A stretch of 14,106 nt of DNA, taken from contig JBFKMV010000138.1 in the NCBI GenBank assembly GCA_041629655.1, forward strand, positions 1-14,106, read 5' to 3'. The stretch is from JBFKMV01 sp041629655. GTDB taxonomy: Bacteria; Acidobacteriota; Polarisedimenticolia; Polarisedimenticolales; Polarisedimenticolaceae. The position numbers and the translations under genes are program-made. Positions 1 through 6,875 of this stretch are shown here, piece after piece (position 1 is the first letter of the stretch; every line of letters begins with the position of its first letter). Below the pieces are notes generated by a model. The model was not told where the DNA came from and did not search any database. It saw nothing but the letters and a program-made list of their open reading frames with translations.

Positions 1-723
1 GATGTCCTCGGGCTTGCGGAAGCGCGAGATGCCGCGCACCAGGTAGACCCGGCCCTCCTCCTCCAGCGTCCCCGCGTTGACGTCGACGTTGGCCGCGATC
101 AGCCGTTGCTCGAGCGTCGCGATCGTCAGCCCGTGGGCCTCCATCAGGTACGGGTCGATCTCCACGCGCACCTCGCGGTCGCGGCCGCCCAGCACGCGCA
201 CCTCGGCGACTCCCTCGAGCCGCTCCAGCGCGATCGCCACCTGCCGCAGCGCGATACGGCGCAGCTCCGCCAGGTCGGGCCGGCCCGCCGGAGCCACCAG
301 CCCGATCGTCAGCACCGGCGCCTGGCGCGGATCGAAGTGACGCACCAGCACCTCGTCCACGTCGGGGTCGGAGCGGACCGGGCCGACCGATTTCTCGACG
401 TCGACCAGCGCGAGGTCCATGTCGGCGTCCCAGTCGAAGACGACGGTGGCGACCAGTCGGCCGGTGCGCGCGACCTGCCCGATCTCCCGAATGCCGCGGA
501 CCGCGAACAGGCGCTGCTCGACGCTCTCGCCGTACAGGCGCTCCATCTCGGCCGGCGGCCGGTCGCCGGAGCGGATCGAGACGACGATCGTCGGGCTGTG
601 GATGTCGGGAAGCAGGTCCAGCGGCAGCTCGGTCCAGGCGACCCAGCCCAGGATCACCACCGCGACCGCGAGCACGGTGACGGCCACCGGCCGGCGCGTG
701 GCCAGGCGGGCCAGCGCCTCCAT
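1..723 (-). CDS. RND-family efflux transporter permease, N-terminal part (runs off left edge)
   Basis: The 241 codons visible are the N-terminus of an AcrB/MdtB/CusA-type resistance-nodulation-division inner-membrane pump, which uses the proton gradient to export substrates from the periplasm or inner membrane. Residues 1-10 carry the usual short cytoplasmic helix with the family's RRPV motif (10-13). A first membrane span follows at about 13-33 (VTVLAVAVVILGWVAW), then the LPLDLLPDI stretch typical of the start of the periplasmic porter domain. Residues 45-241 read as porter PN1/PN2 (e.g. YGESVEQRLFAVRGI, LEGVAEVRVLGG). Full members are about 1,000-1,050 aa, so roughly a quarter is present. 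The ATG follows one base after the stop of the adaptor gene (TGA-C-ATG), which indicates translational coupling. Substrate (drug, metal, lipid) cannot be told from this part. The family call is secure. Confidence 0.93.
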   Translation of the reverse strand, partial: MEALARLATRRPVAVTVLAVAVVILGWVAWTELPLDLLPDIHSPTIVVSIRSGDRPPAEMERLYGESVEQRLFAVRGIREIGQVARTGRLVATVVFDWDADMDLALVDVEKSVGPVRSDPDVDEVLVRHFDPRQAPVLTIGLVAPAGRPDLAELRRIALRQVAIALERLEGVAEVRVLGGRDREVRVEIDPYLMEAHGLTIATLEQRLIAANVDVNAGTLEEEGRVYLVRGISRFRKPEDI

Positions 724-724
724 G

Positions 725-1807
725 TCAGCCGCCCGTCACGACACGAACGCGGCTCTCGTCGCTCAGCGTCTCCAGGCCCTTGACCACCACGCGCTCGCCG
801 GGCTCGACGCCCTGGCGCACCTCGACGATCTCGTCGTCGCCGTAGCCGAGGGCCAGCTGGCGTTCCTTGACCCGCTGCCCGGCGAGCACGAACGCGACCT
901 TGGTCCCGCCCCGCTCGGTGACGGCCTCGCGCGGGATCACGGTCACCTCTTCGCGCCGATCCGTGATCAAGGTCACCTCGACGAACATGCCCGGAAGCAG
1001 CAGGCCGCCCGTGTTCCTGATCTCGACCTCGGCGCGCAGCGTCCGGGTCTGCGGATCGATCGACGGCGCCAGCCGCGCGATGCGGCCCTCGAAGGTGCGG
1101 TCGCTCCAGGCGTGGTGCCGGACCCGCGCCCGCATCCCCGGGGCGACGCGTGCGACGTCCGGGCCGACCAGGTCCACGTCGACGACCAGCTGCTCGGTTG
1201 TGGCGACCTGGGCCAGCATCGCGCCCTGGACGACGAGCTGGCCGTCGGCCAGCGGCAGGCCCTGCTCGTCCCGCGCCAGCCGCAGGATCACGCCCGCGAT
1301 CGGGGTGGTCAGCACCGAGCGCGTCTCGGTGAGCAGGCTCCGATCCAGCCCGACCCTGGCCTCGGCCATCGCGTCCTCGGCCGCGCGCAGCTCGACCTCG
1401 CTGATCAAGCCGTCGTCGTAGAGACGCTGCTTGGACTCGTAGTCCCGGCGCGCCGACTCGAAGCGCTGGCGGTTGGCCTCGGTCCGCGCGGCGATGCGGA
1501 CGTCTTCCCCGGTGACCTCGCCGATCTTCTGCCCGGCCTCGACCCGGTCGCCCTCGGCCAACCGGCGGCCCGAGGGATGACGCGCGCACATGAACACGCC
1601 CGGCGTCTCGGCGCGCAGCGTGATCGCCTCCGGTGCGCGGATCGTGCCGGTGGCGACGACCCGGTCCTCGACCGTGCCGGTGCCGACCTCGCGCACGGTC
1701 ACCGGTAGCCGGAAGCTGACCTCCTCGTCCGCTCCGGGCGGAGTGCACGCGGGCAAGACCAGCGCGCAGATTGACAGCGCGAGCAGGAATCGTTCGCCGC
1801 GACGCAT
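725..1807 (-). CDS. RND periplasmic adaptor (membrane fusion protein, HlyD/AcrA type), lipoprotein
   Basis: A 360-residue membrane-fusion protein that would bridge the downstream RND pump to an outer-membrane channel. The N-terminus MRRGERFLLALSICALVLPA followed by Cys21 is a lipoprotein signal, so the mature protein should be lipid-anchored in the periplasm. Domain order: beta-barrel/lipoyl entry at about 35-100 (VVATGTIRAPEAITLRAETPG), a short alpha-helical hairpin rich in Ala/Glu/Arg at about 103-165, the second lipoyl half at 166-205 (VLTTPIAGVILRL), a beta-barrel at 206-285 with the family hallmark SIDPQTRTLRAEVEI (249-263), and a membrane-proximal domain at 286-360. I chose the ATG at 1807 rather than a longer frame from 1918: the signal peptide begins there, a GAGGGGG ribosome site precedes it, and the longer start would run into the upstream permease gene. 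The gap to the permease gene is 16 nt. No outer-membrane factor gene is seen. Confidence 0.93.
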   Translation of the reverse strand: MRRGERFLLALSICALVLPACTPPGADEEVSFRLPVTVREVGTGTVEDRVVATGTIRAPEAITLRAETPGVFMCARHPSGRRLAEGDRVEAGQKIGEVTGEDVRIAARTEANRQRFESARRDYESKQRLYDDGLISEVELRAAEDAMAEARVGLDRSLLTETRSVLTTPIAGVILRLARDEQGLPLADGQLVVQGAMLAQVATTEQLVVDVDLVGPDVARVAPGMRARVRHHAWSDRTFEGRIARLAPSIDPQTRTLRAEVEIRNTGGLLLPGMFVEVTLITDRREEVTVIPREAVTERGGTKVAFVLAGQRVKERQLALGYGDDEIVEVRQGVEPGERVVVKGLETLSDESRVRVVTGG

Positions 1808-1823
1808 CGGGCCCCCTCGTCGA

Positions 1824-4800
1824 TCAGCCTCTCGGCGGAATCCAGCGAATGGCGTCGGCGATGACCCGATCGCCGTCGGTTTCGTCGGAGAGTATGACGC
1901 GGAGCTTCCCGGCGTCAATTTCGAAGCTGCCCACCGCGTTCCAGCCCTCGGCCGCCACGCTGGCGTCGAACGAGACCGGGTACTTGCCGCCGGAGGCGTC
2001 CTCGACGGTCAGGTTCCATTTCCCCGACAGCGTGCGCGGCAGGTGCAGCTCGAGCTCCCAGTTGCCGGCGCGCGGCGCCTCGGCCTCGAACGCCACGCGG
2101 TGTCGGCCTTTGCCCTTGCGGATCACCGCGTAGGTGTGACGGTACTTGCCCCAGGCCTTGCCGGACTGCGCCCGTGACCACTCGTTGGCGCGCCGGCCGA
2201 ACTGGAACACCGGCAATCCCTGATCCGTGTCCTCCGCCTGCTCCTTGCGACCCAGCCGCAGCGAGCCGCCTTCGCCTTCCTCGGCCAGCACACCGAAGCC
2301 CTCCGACAGGTCGTCGACCACGATGTACCCGGGGTCGGGAGGCTGGTACGGAACCTCGCGGTGCCCCACGAGCGGGTCGCCCGCGACGATCCGCTCCTGG
2401 TCGACTTCGGGCAGCGTCAGCTCGAACGCGCGGCGGTTGAGCGACAGGTACGGGTCGATCTGCACCCAGGCCAGCGGCCGCGAGGTCACGATCCCGATCT
2501 CGACCGCGCCGTTGGCGCCGATCCGGATCGGGTCGGTGCGGCTGACGTCCCCGCCTTGCTCGGGCTGGTCGACGCGATACACCGCACGCACCATGCCGGG
2601 CACCGCTTCGTCGTTCCGGACCACGAACTGCGTCGCGTAGCGCGGCGTGCCCTCGGCCGTGTCGGGCGCCCGGTACATCCGCACCTCCTCGACGACGAAA
2701 CCGGGAAGCTCGGTCTGGTGCAGCCACAGGTCGAGCCACGGGCCGAGGTCGGCCCCCGCCTGGCGTCCCGCCTCCACGACGTCCTCGTGCGTGTAGCTTC
2801 CGCCGACCGCGCGCTCGCGCAGCGCGCCCAGGAACCGGCCGGTGGTGTCGCGGCCGAGCCCGTCCAGCAGCGAGCGCGACATCGCCCCGCCCTTGAGCGT
2901 CAGCACGTCGATCGTCTCCTTGGGGTCGTCCCACGGCTCCAGATCGACCAGCGCGATCCCGAGCACCGTATCCCAGACGCTGACCGTCGACGTCACGGCG
3001 TCGATCAACGAGTCGGCGAACGAGGTCTGCTGCTGACCACCCTCGGAGAGGAAGTTGCCGATCGCGCTGCCCAGCACTCCGTTGAGGTCGCGGTCGAAGA
3101 CGTAGGCCGAGAAGTAGCCTTGCTTGTCGGTCACCAGCCGCGCGACCAGGTTCTCGTAGACGAAGTCGAGCGGCAGCCCCTCCGCGCCCTTGCCCGCGGT
3201 CAGGTTGGAGAAGAAGCTGCGGGCCCAGCCGGTGAACGGGTTGCCCGCCGTGAAGTCGTTCTCGAAGAACTTAAGCAGGAACGCCAGCTTGGCTCCGGCC
3301 AGACCGCCCTCCTGGTCGCGGAACTTCTCCGGCTCCTTGAAGTGCGGATCGAAGCGCGCCGTGGGCAGGCTGGTCTCGCGCACCAGCAGCATCGCCGGGG
3401 GCGCCATCGCCGTGCCCAGCCGCCAACCGCCCTCGTACGAGCGCAGCGAGTTCGGCACCTCGACCATCGTGATCGAATCGTAGGGATACGGGATCCCGAC
3501 CTCCGCCGCGTCGCGCAGCTTGTCGCCGATCCACTCGCGGAGCTTGGGCACCATGTCCTCGAAGAACTCCAGGCCGGCGACATGGCCCGGATGGACCAGC
3601 AGCTCGGCCTGCACGCCCTCGACCTCCAGCGCCAGGCTCTCGTAGCGTCCGGCGATCAACGCCGGCGGCGCGACGGGCGCCGTGGGCGTGAAGCGGAAGC
3701 GTTCGTGGCCGGATTCGGCGCCCTCCGCCGCGTTCCTGCGCGCCGGGCCCGCGGCGAGCCAGCCCTCGGGAAGCTCGACCGTCAGGTCCAGCAGGTAGAA
3801 ATCGGTCGGCCGGATCCGCGAGTCGCCGCGGCCGATCTCCGATCCCGAGGCGGGCAGCCAGCGCACGCCGGCCGGCAGGCTGACGTGCTGACGCTTCCAG
3901 ATCAGGTTGTCGTACCCCAGCAGGAACACGTTGCCGTCCAGCGGCTTGGTCTCCCACAGGTGTTCCGTCGAATCGATGTAAGCGAACATCGCGTCGGGCG
4001 CCCCGCCGATTTTCCACGACAGCGCGGTCTCCTGGCCGGCGGCCAGCGGCGTGGCCAGCTGCACGTCCACGAACCCGTCGTCGCGGGTGAACGAGAGCTC
4101 CGCGCCTCCGGAGCCCGTGATCCGTTCGACCTCGAGCCCGGGGTTCAACGTGAACAGGGCGTTCTCGAGACCGGCCTGCGCCGGGGCGGCCAAGGTCATC
4201 TCGACCGTCAGGTCCAGCGTCTTGCCGGGGCGGACGGTCAGCTCGGCGGTCATCGACCGCACGTCCGGCGCGGCCTCGGTCGAGCGGGCCTCGTGCGCCG
4301 CGTGCCAGCGCTCGAAGCGTTTCAGCTCGCCGTTGGCGAGATACACCACGCCTCCGCTGAGCAGGGCCGCCAGCGCCAGCACGGCGAGACCGATCCCGCT
4401 CCGCCGGCCGCGCGATCCCGGGTCGAGCCGCGGGTGCACCGCGGCGGCCAGGATCAGCATCGCGATTCCGGCGAGGAAGATTCCCAGCCGTTGCATCGCC
4501 CCGATCCGGTCGACGATCACGCGAACGATGTCGGAGGGAAACGGCACGCTGAACTGGCCGCTGACATCCGTGGCCGGCGCGGCCCAGCTCGGGAGCACGA
4601 AATTGATCGCCAGCACGCCGACCAGCGCGACCAGCAGCACGATCGCCGCCAGGCCGCGATGGCGCACCAGCAGCGTGATCAGGAACGTCAACCCCAGGAT
4701 GAACGTGAACGCCGGGATCGCCATCGCCACCGAGAAGGTGATCAGCGAGAACGGTTCGACCGGCTCGCGGATCGCGAGCCCCAGCAGGTAGATCGCCACC

Positions 4801-5186
4801 GAGATCACCACCACGGGGACCCACGACGGGATCAGGATGCCGAGGTACTTCCCGAACACCAGCTCCAGGTTCGAGCACGGCAGCGCGTCGACCACCTCGT
4901 GGATCCGTTCACGCACGTCGCGCGCCCGCACGTCGAACCCGAGGAACACCAGCCCGACCATGAACACGAACAGGTAGTAAAAACCCAAAAAGCCCATCAG
5001 GTAACGCGGGTTGATCATCGCCGCGGTCGAGGAATGGCCGGAGAACAGGTAGTGCAGCAATGCGTAATACCCGTACCCCGCCAGGCCGAGCAGCGCGGAA
5101 ATGCTCAGGAACACCCAGTAGCGGACCAGCCGGCGCGTCAGACGGGTCTCGGCGCGCGCCACGCCCCAGACGATCGCGGGCCGCAT
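1824..5186 (-). CDS. ABC-2 type permease fused to catalytically incomplete M1-aminopeptidase-like domain and golvesin-like C-terminal domain
   Basis: This 1120-residue protein is read as three parts. (1) Residues about 23-285 hold seven hydrophobic spans (about 23-48, 62-84, 114-138, 147-174, 179-200, 235-250, 264-285). The Arg-rich N-terminus would be cytoplasmic, which places everything after span 7 in the periplasm. Together with the ATPase encoded just upstream this is an ABC-2 type permease. (2) Residues about 305-930 resemble the M1-peptidase-like region of 'ABC permease/M1 aminopeptidase' fusion proteins: beta-rich N-part, IPYPYDSITMVEVPN (565-579), then a helical part ending DLGPWLDLWLHQTELPGF (813-830). 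No HEXXH zinc motif occurs anywhere; the nearest His-Glu pairs (494-495, 800-801) lack the second His. (3) Residues about 950-1120 match the golvesin C-terminal-like fold (VVDDLSEGF 956-964, WNAVGSFEIDAG 1082-1093, VIADAIRWIP 1108-1117). The ATG at 5186 shares one base with the ATPase stop (TGATG). Substrate is unknown. The permease call is secure; the domain boundaries are estimates. Confidence 0.85.
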   Translation of the reverse strand: MRPAIVWGVARAETRLTRRLVRYWVFLSISALLGLAGYGYYALLHYLFSGHSSTAAMINPRYLMGFLGFYYLFVFMVGLVFLGFDVRARDVRERIHEVVDALPCSNLELVFGKYLGILIPSWVPVVVISVAIYLLGLAIREPVEPFSLITFSVAMAIPAFTFILGLTFLITLLVRHRGLAAIVLLVALVGVLAINFVLPSWAAPATDVSGQFSVPFPSDIVRVIVDRIGAMQRLGIFLAGIAMLILAAAVHPRLDPGSRGRRSGIGLAVLALAALLSGGVVYLANGELKRFERWHAAHEARSTEAAPDVRSMTAELTVRPGKTLDLTVEMTLAAPAQAGLENALFTLNPGLEVERITGSGGAELSFTRDDGFVDVQLATPLAAGQETALSWKIGGAPDAMFAYIDSTEHLWETKPLDGNVFLLGYDNLIWKRQHVSLPAGVRWLPASGSEIGRGDSRIRPTDFYLLDLTVELPEGWLAAGPARRNAAEGAESGHERFRFTPTAPVAPPALIAGRYESLALEVEGVQAELLVHPGHVAGLEFFEDMVPKLREWIGDKLRDAAEVGIPYPYDSITMVEVPNSLRSYEGGWRLGTAMAPPAMLLVRETSLPTARFDPHFKEPEKFRDQEGGLAGAKLAFLLKFFENDFTAGNPFTGWARSFFSNLTAGKGAEGLPLDFVYENLVARLVTDKQGYFSAYVFDRDLNGVLGSAIGNFLSEGGQQQTSFADSLIDAVTSTVSVWDTVLGIALVDLEPWDDPKETIDVLTLKGGAMSRSLLDGLGRDTTGRFLGALRERAVGGSYTHEDVVEAGRQAGADLGPWLDLWLHQTELPGFVVEEVRMYRAPDTAEGTPRYATQFVVRNDEAVPGMVRAVYRVDQPEQGGDVSRTDPIRIGANGAVEIGIVTSRPLAWVQIDPYLSLNRRAFELTLPEVDQERIVAGDPLVGHREVPYQPPDPGYIVVDDLSEGFGVLAEEGEGGSLRLGRKEQAEDTDQGLPVFQFGRRANEWSRAQSGKAWGKYRHTYAVIRKGKGRHRVAFEAEAPRAGNWELELHLPRTLSGKWNLTVEDASGGKYPVSFDASVAAEGWNAVGSFEIDAGKLRVILSDETDGDRVIADAIRWIPPRG

Positions 5187-6136
5187 CACGAATCCTCCCC
5201 GGCTACCGCGGCCCCGGCGCGCCCGCGCGCCGCCATGAACGCCAGGTAGCCCTCTTCCAGTGACGGAGCATCGATGATCTCGGCGCTGGTCGGGATGCGG
5301 TCGGGCGACGCCACCGCGCGGACCCTCACGCCGACGCCCTCGGGCGTGCGCGATACGACCTCCACGCCCTCGCCGAGCTGCTCCTCCTGGCCGACGCCGA
5401 TCACCCGTTCGAACACCATGCCGCGGGCCTGCTCGACGAGCCGGGCCGGGCTTCCGCGATAGACGATCTTGCCCGCGTCGATCAGCGCCAGCTCGCGGCA
5501 GCCCGAGCCGAGGTCGGCGACGATGTGGGTCGAGAGCAGGATCACGCGGTCCTGACCCAGCTCGGCCATCAGCTTGCGGAAGCGCAGGCGCTCCTCGGGG
5601 TCCAGCCCGACCGTCGGCTCGTCGACGACCAGCACCTGCGGCGCGTGCACCAGCGCCTGGGCCACGCCCAGCCGGCGCACCATGCCGCCCGACAGCTTCT
5701 TGACCTTGCGGTCGGCCACGTCCTGCAGGCCGACTTGCTCCAGGACTTCGCGCACGCGCTTCTTGCGCACGCTGCGATCGGCCAGACCGCTCAACAACGC
5801 CAGCGTGTCGAGCACCTCCTCGACGCGCTGGAGCCGCCAACCGCCGAACTCCTGCGGAAGGTACCCGATCATCGCCCGCACGCTCTGCCGGTCGCCGACG
5901 ACGTCGTGCCCGCCAACCGTGACGGTGCCCGCGGTGGGCACCAGCAGGGTGCACACGATCCGCATCAACGTGCTCTTGCCGGCGCCGTTCGGACCGAGCA
6001 GGCCGAACAGGCCCGTGCCGATCTCGAGATCGACGCCGTCGAGCGCGACCGTATTGCCCTTGTAGACGTGCCGCACGCCGCGGACCACGATCGCGCCCGC
6101 TGCGGTCCGCTCCGCCGGTGTGGTGGATGGCTCCAC
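5186..6136 (-). CDS. ABC transporter ATP-binding protein
   Basis: A 316-residue nucleotide-binding subunit of an ABC-2 type transporter, acting on the cytoplasmic face with the permease encoded next. All core motifs are intact: Walker A GPNGAGKST (48-56), Q-loop Gln95 in GYLPQEFG, signature LSGGM (148-152), Walker B VLVVDE with catalytic Glu173, D-loop GLDP (177-180) and H-loop His204 (STHIV). The signature-helix stretch LSGGMVRRLGVAQALVHAP and a C-terminal extension of about 90 residues are typical of the CcmA/NatA-like subfamily. The start codon is GTG at 6136, supported by a strong GGAGGAGGAG ribosome site at 6141-6150. The stop overlaps the permease ATG by one base. This is the first gene of the transport operon. 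Function beyond 'ATPase of this permease' is not readable. Confidence 0.96.
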   Translation of the reverse strand: MEPSTTPAERTAAGAIVVRGVRHVYKGNTVALDGVDLEIGTGLFGLLGPNGAGKSTLMRIVCTLLVPTAGTVTVGGHDVVGDRQSVRAMIGYLPQEFGGWRLQRVEEVLDTLALLSGLADRSVRKKRVREVLEQVGLQDVADRKVKKLSGGMVRRLGVAQALVHAPQVLVVDEPTVGLDPEERLRFRKLMAELGQDRVILLSTHIVADLGSGCRELALIDAGKIVYRGSPARLVEQARGMVFERVIGVGQEEQLGEGVEVVSRTPEGVGVRVRAVASPDRIPTSAEIIDAPSLEEGYLAFMAARGRAGAAVAGEDS

Positions 6137-6140
6137 GACG

Positions 6141-6150
6141 CTCCTCCTCC
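6141..6150 (-). promoter_or_regulatory. Ribosome binding site of the ABC ATPase gene
   Basis: Read on the minus strand this is GGAGGAGGAG, four bases before the GTG at 6136. It is one of the strongest Shine-Dalgarno runs in the window and decides the GTG start; there is no upstream in-frame ATG with comparable support. Confidence 0.8.
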
Positions 6151-6166
6151 CGTTTGCCTCACTCGC

Positions 6167-6182
6167 GGGCCCGGGCGGGCCC
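6167..6182 (-). other. GC-only hairpin in predicted leader of the ABC operon
   Basis: GGGCCC (6167-6172) and GGGCCC (6177-6182), separated by GGGC, form a perfect six-pair all-GC hairpin. If transcription starts near 6190 (see the promoter call), this hairpin would lie about 8-23 nt from the 5' end of the mRNA, upstream of the ribosome site at 6141-6150. It could stabilise the 5' end or be incidental to the high GC content. There is no U-tract, so it is not an intrinsic terminator. Confidence 0.35.
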
Positions 6183-6197
6183 CCGTGCTGGCACTAC

Positions 6198-6226
6198 TTT
6201 ATACACGCCGGCGCGGAATTTGTTTT
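6198..6226 (-). promoter_or_regulatory. Candidate sigma-70-type promoter for the ABC/RND operon
   Basis: On the minus strand a TATAAA -10 box (6203 to 6198, five of six consensus bases) lies 17 bases downstream of AAAACA (6226 to 6221, three of six). This is one of the few AT-rich patches in a very GC-rich sequence. It sits 62 bases upstream of the GTG start of the ABC ATPase gene, giving a predicted leader of roughly 55 nt. The -10 and the spacing are good; the -35 is weak. Confidence 0.5.
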
Positions 6227-6310
6227 CGCGGCGTGAGACGAACGGTCCGGTCGGGCGGTCGAGCGGCGCCCGGCGGGGAATCGATGGCGATCCGACGGCA
6301 CTCGCGGGGG

Positions 6311-6339
6311 CTGCGGAAGTCGACCGGAACGGTCCGCAG
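6311..6339 (-). terminator. Hairpin after the DUF6265 gene, possible transcript end
   Basis: Located 19-47 bases past the DUF6265 stop. The outer arms CTGCG (6311-6315) and CGCAG (6335-6339) pair, and the inner arms GACCG (6322-6326) and CGGTC (6330-6334) pair around a GAA loop, leaving a one-sided bulge. There is no T-run on the minus-strand downstream side, so it is not a classical intrinsic terminator. It could mark a Rho-dependent or structure-stabilised 3' end of the polysaccharide operon. Low confidence. Confidence 0.3.
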
Positions 6340-6357
6340 GAGCGGCGCGATCGTGGC

Positions 6358-6837
6358 TCAGCGAGCCCGCCGCCAGCTCCACTCCTGCGATTTGCCGTCG
6401 TCTCCCTCGACGCGCGCGTACAGCACGTCGGCGCTCTCTTCCATCCAGTAGATGATGCGCTTGGGAAAGTCGTGCTCGGGGTTCTCGAACACGACGTGCC
6501 GGCCTTCGAGCGTGACGAGCCGGAACGGCGTCGCCGGGGAGCGGCCCGCCGGGCTGGCCAGGTAAACGATGCCGTCCGCGGTGCTCTCGATCCGGAGGTA
6601 TTCGAAAAACGCCTTGCCGGATTCGCCGACGTCGCGATGGAGCCCCAGCATCATGCCCCCGCGCGGCACCGTCCAGTGTTCCTCCATCGTGACGCCGCCC
6701 TGCCTGCCGCTCCACGAGCCGGCGAGCCAGGACAGTCCGGCCAGGTCCGCCCCGGACGCGCGCGGCTCCGCGGCGGCTCCGGAAACCAGAGCCGGCAACA
6801 CGAGTAGCAAGGGCAGCAGTCGGGTCACGGCCGGCAT
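6358..6837 (-). CDS. Secreted DUF6265 family protein
   Basis: A 159-residue protein with a Sec signal peptide (about 1-23: VTRLLPLLLVLPALVSG, cleavage likely after AAA) followed by one DUF6265 domain. Family hallmarks are visible: LSWLAGSWSG (35-44), EEHWTVPRGGMMLG (52-65), FFEYLRIE (77-84), ATPFRLV (102-108) and FENPEHDFPKRIIY (117-130). DUF6265 proteins are small and predicted beta-rich; their molecular role is not established and I assign none. I take the ATG at 6837, where the signal peptide begins; a frame extending to 6900 would overlap the sulfotransferase gene by 29 bases. An in-frame GTG directly precedes the ATG. No Shine-Dalgarno sequence is visible upstream; see the promoter call at 6847-6875. 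The gene follows the sulfotransferase gene on the same strand after a 34-bp gap. Confidence 0.85.
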   Translation of the reverse strand: MPAVTRLLPLLLVLPALVSGAAAEPRASGADLAGLSWLAGSWSGRQGGVTMEEHWTVPRGGMMLGLHRDVGESGKAFFEYLRIESTADGIVYLASPAGRSPATPFRLVTLEGRHVVFENPEHDFPKRIIYWMEESADVLYARVEGDDGKSQEWSWRRAR

Positions 6838-6846
6838 CACGGGTCG

Positions 6847-6875
6847 ATTGTAACCCGGCCGGGGAAAAACGTCAG
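6847..6875 (-). promoter_or_regulatory. Candidate promoter giving a near-leaderless DUF6265 transcript
   Basis: On the minus strand CTGACG (6875 to 6870, four of six consensus) and TACAAT (6852 to 6847, five of six) are separated by 17 bases. The predicted start of transcription is about 6840, only three bases before the ATG at 6837, where the sequence reads GTGATG. The -35 box contains the TGA stop codon of the sulfotransferase gene (6874 to 6872). The absence of any ribosome site upstream of the ATG fits a leaderless message. Confidence 0.45.

Noticed and set aside
1808..1918. Longer N-terminus for the adaptor gene
   Set aside because: It would overlap the permease gene by about 95 bases and would hide the lipoprotein signal peptide that begins at the ATG at 1807.
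2361..5249. Plus-strand open frame of 962 codons opposite the ABC permease gene
   Set aside because: It mirrors the codon structure of a well-supported GC-rich gene on the other strand; its product is Arg/His/Gln/Asp-rich without recognisable domains or hydrophobic pattern. It is a high-GC antisense shadow.
6188..6206. Sigma-54-like TGGCAC on the plus strand
   Set aside because: TGGCAC is present, but the required GC element at the right spacing is missing (TATA is there instead).
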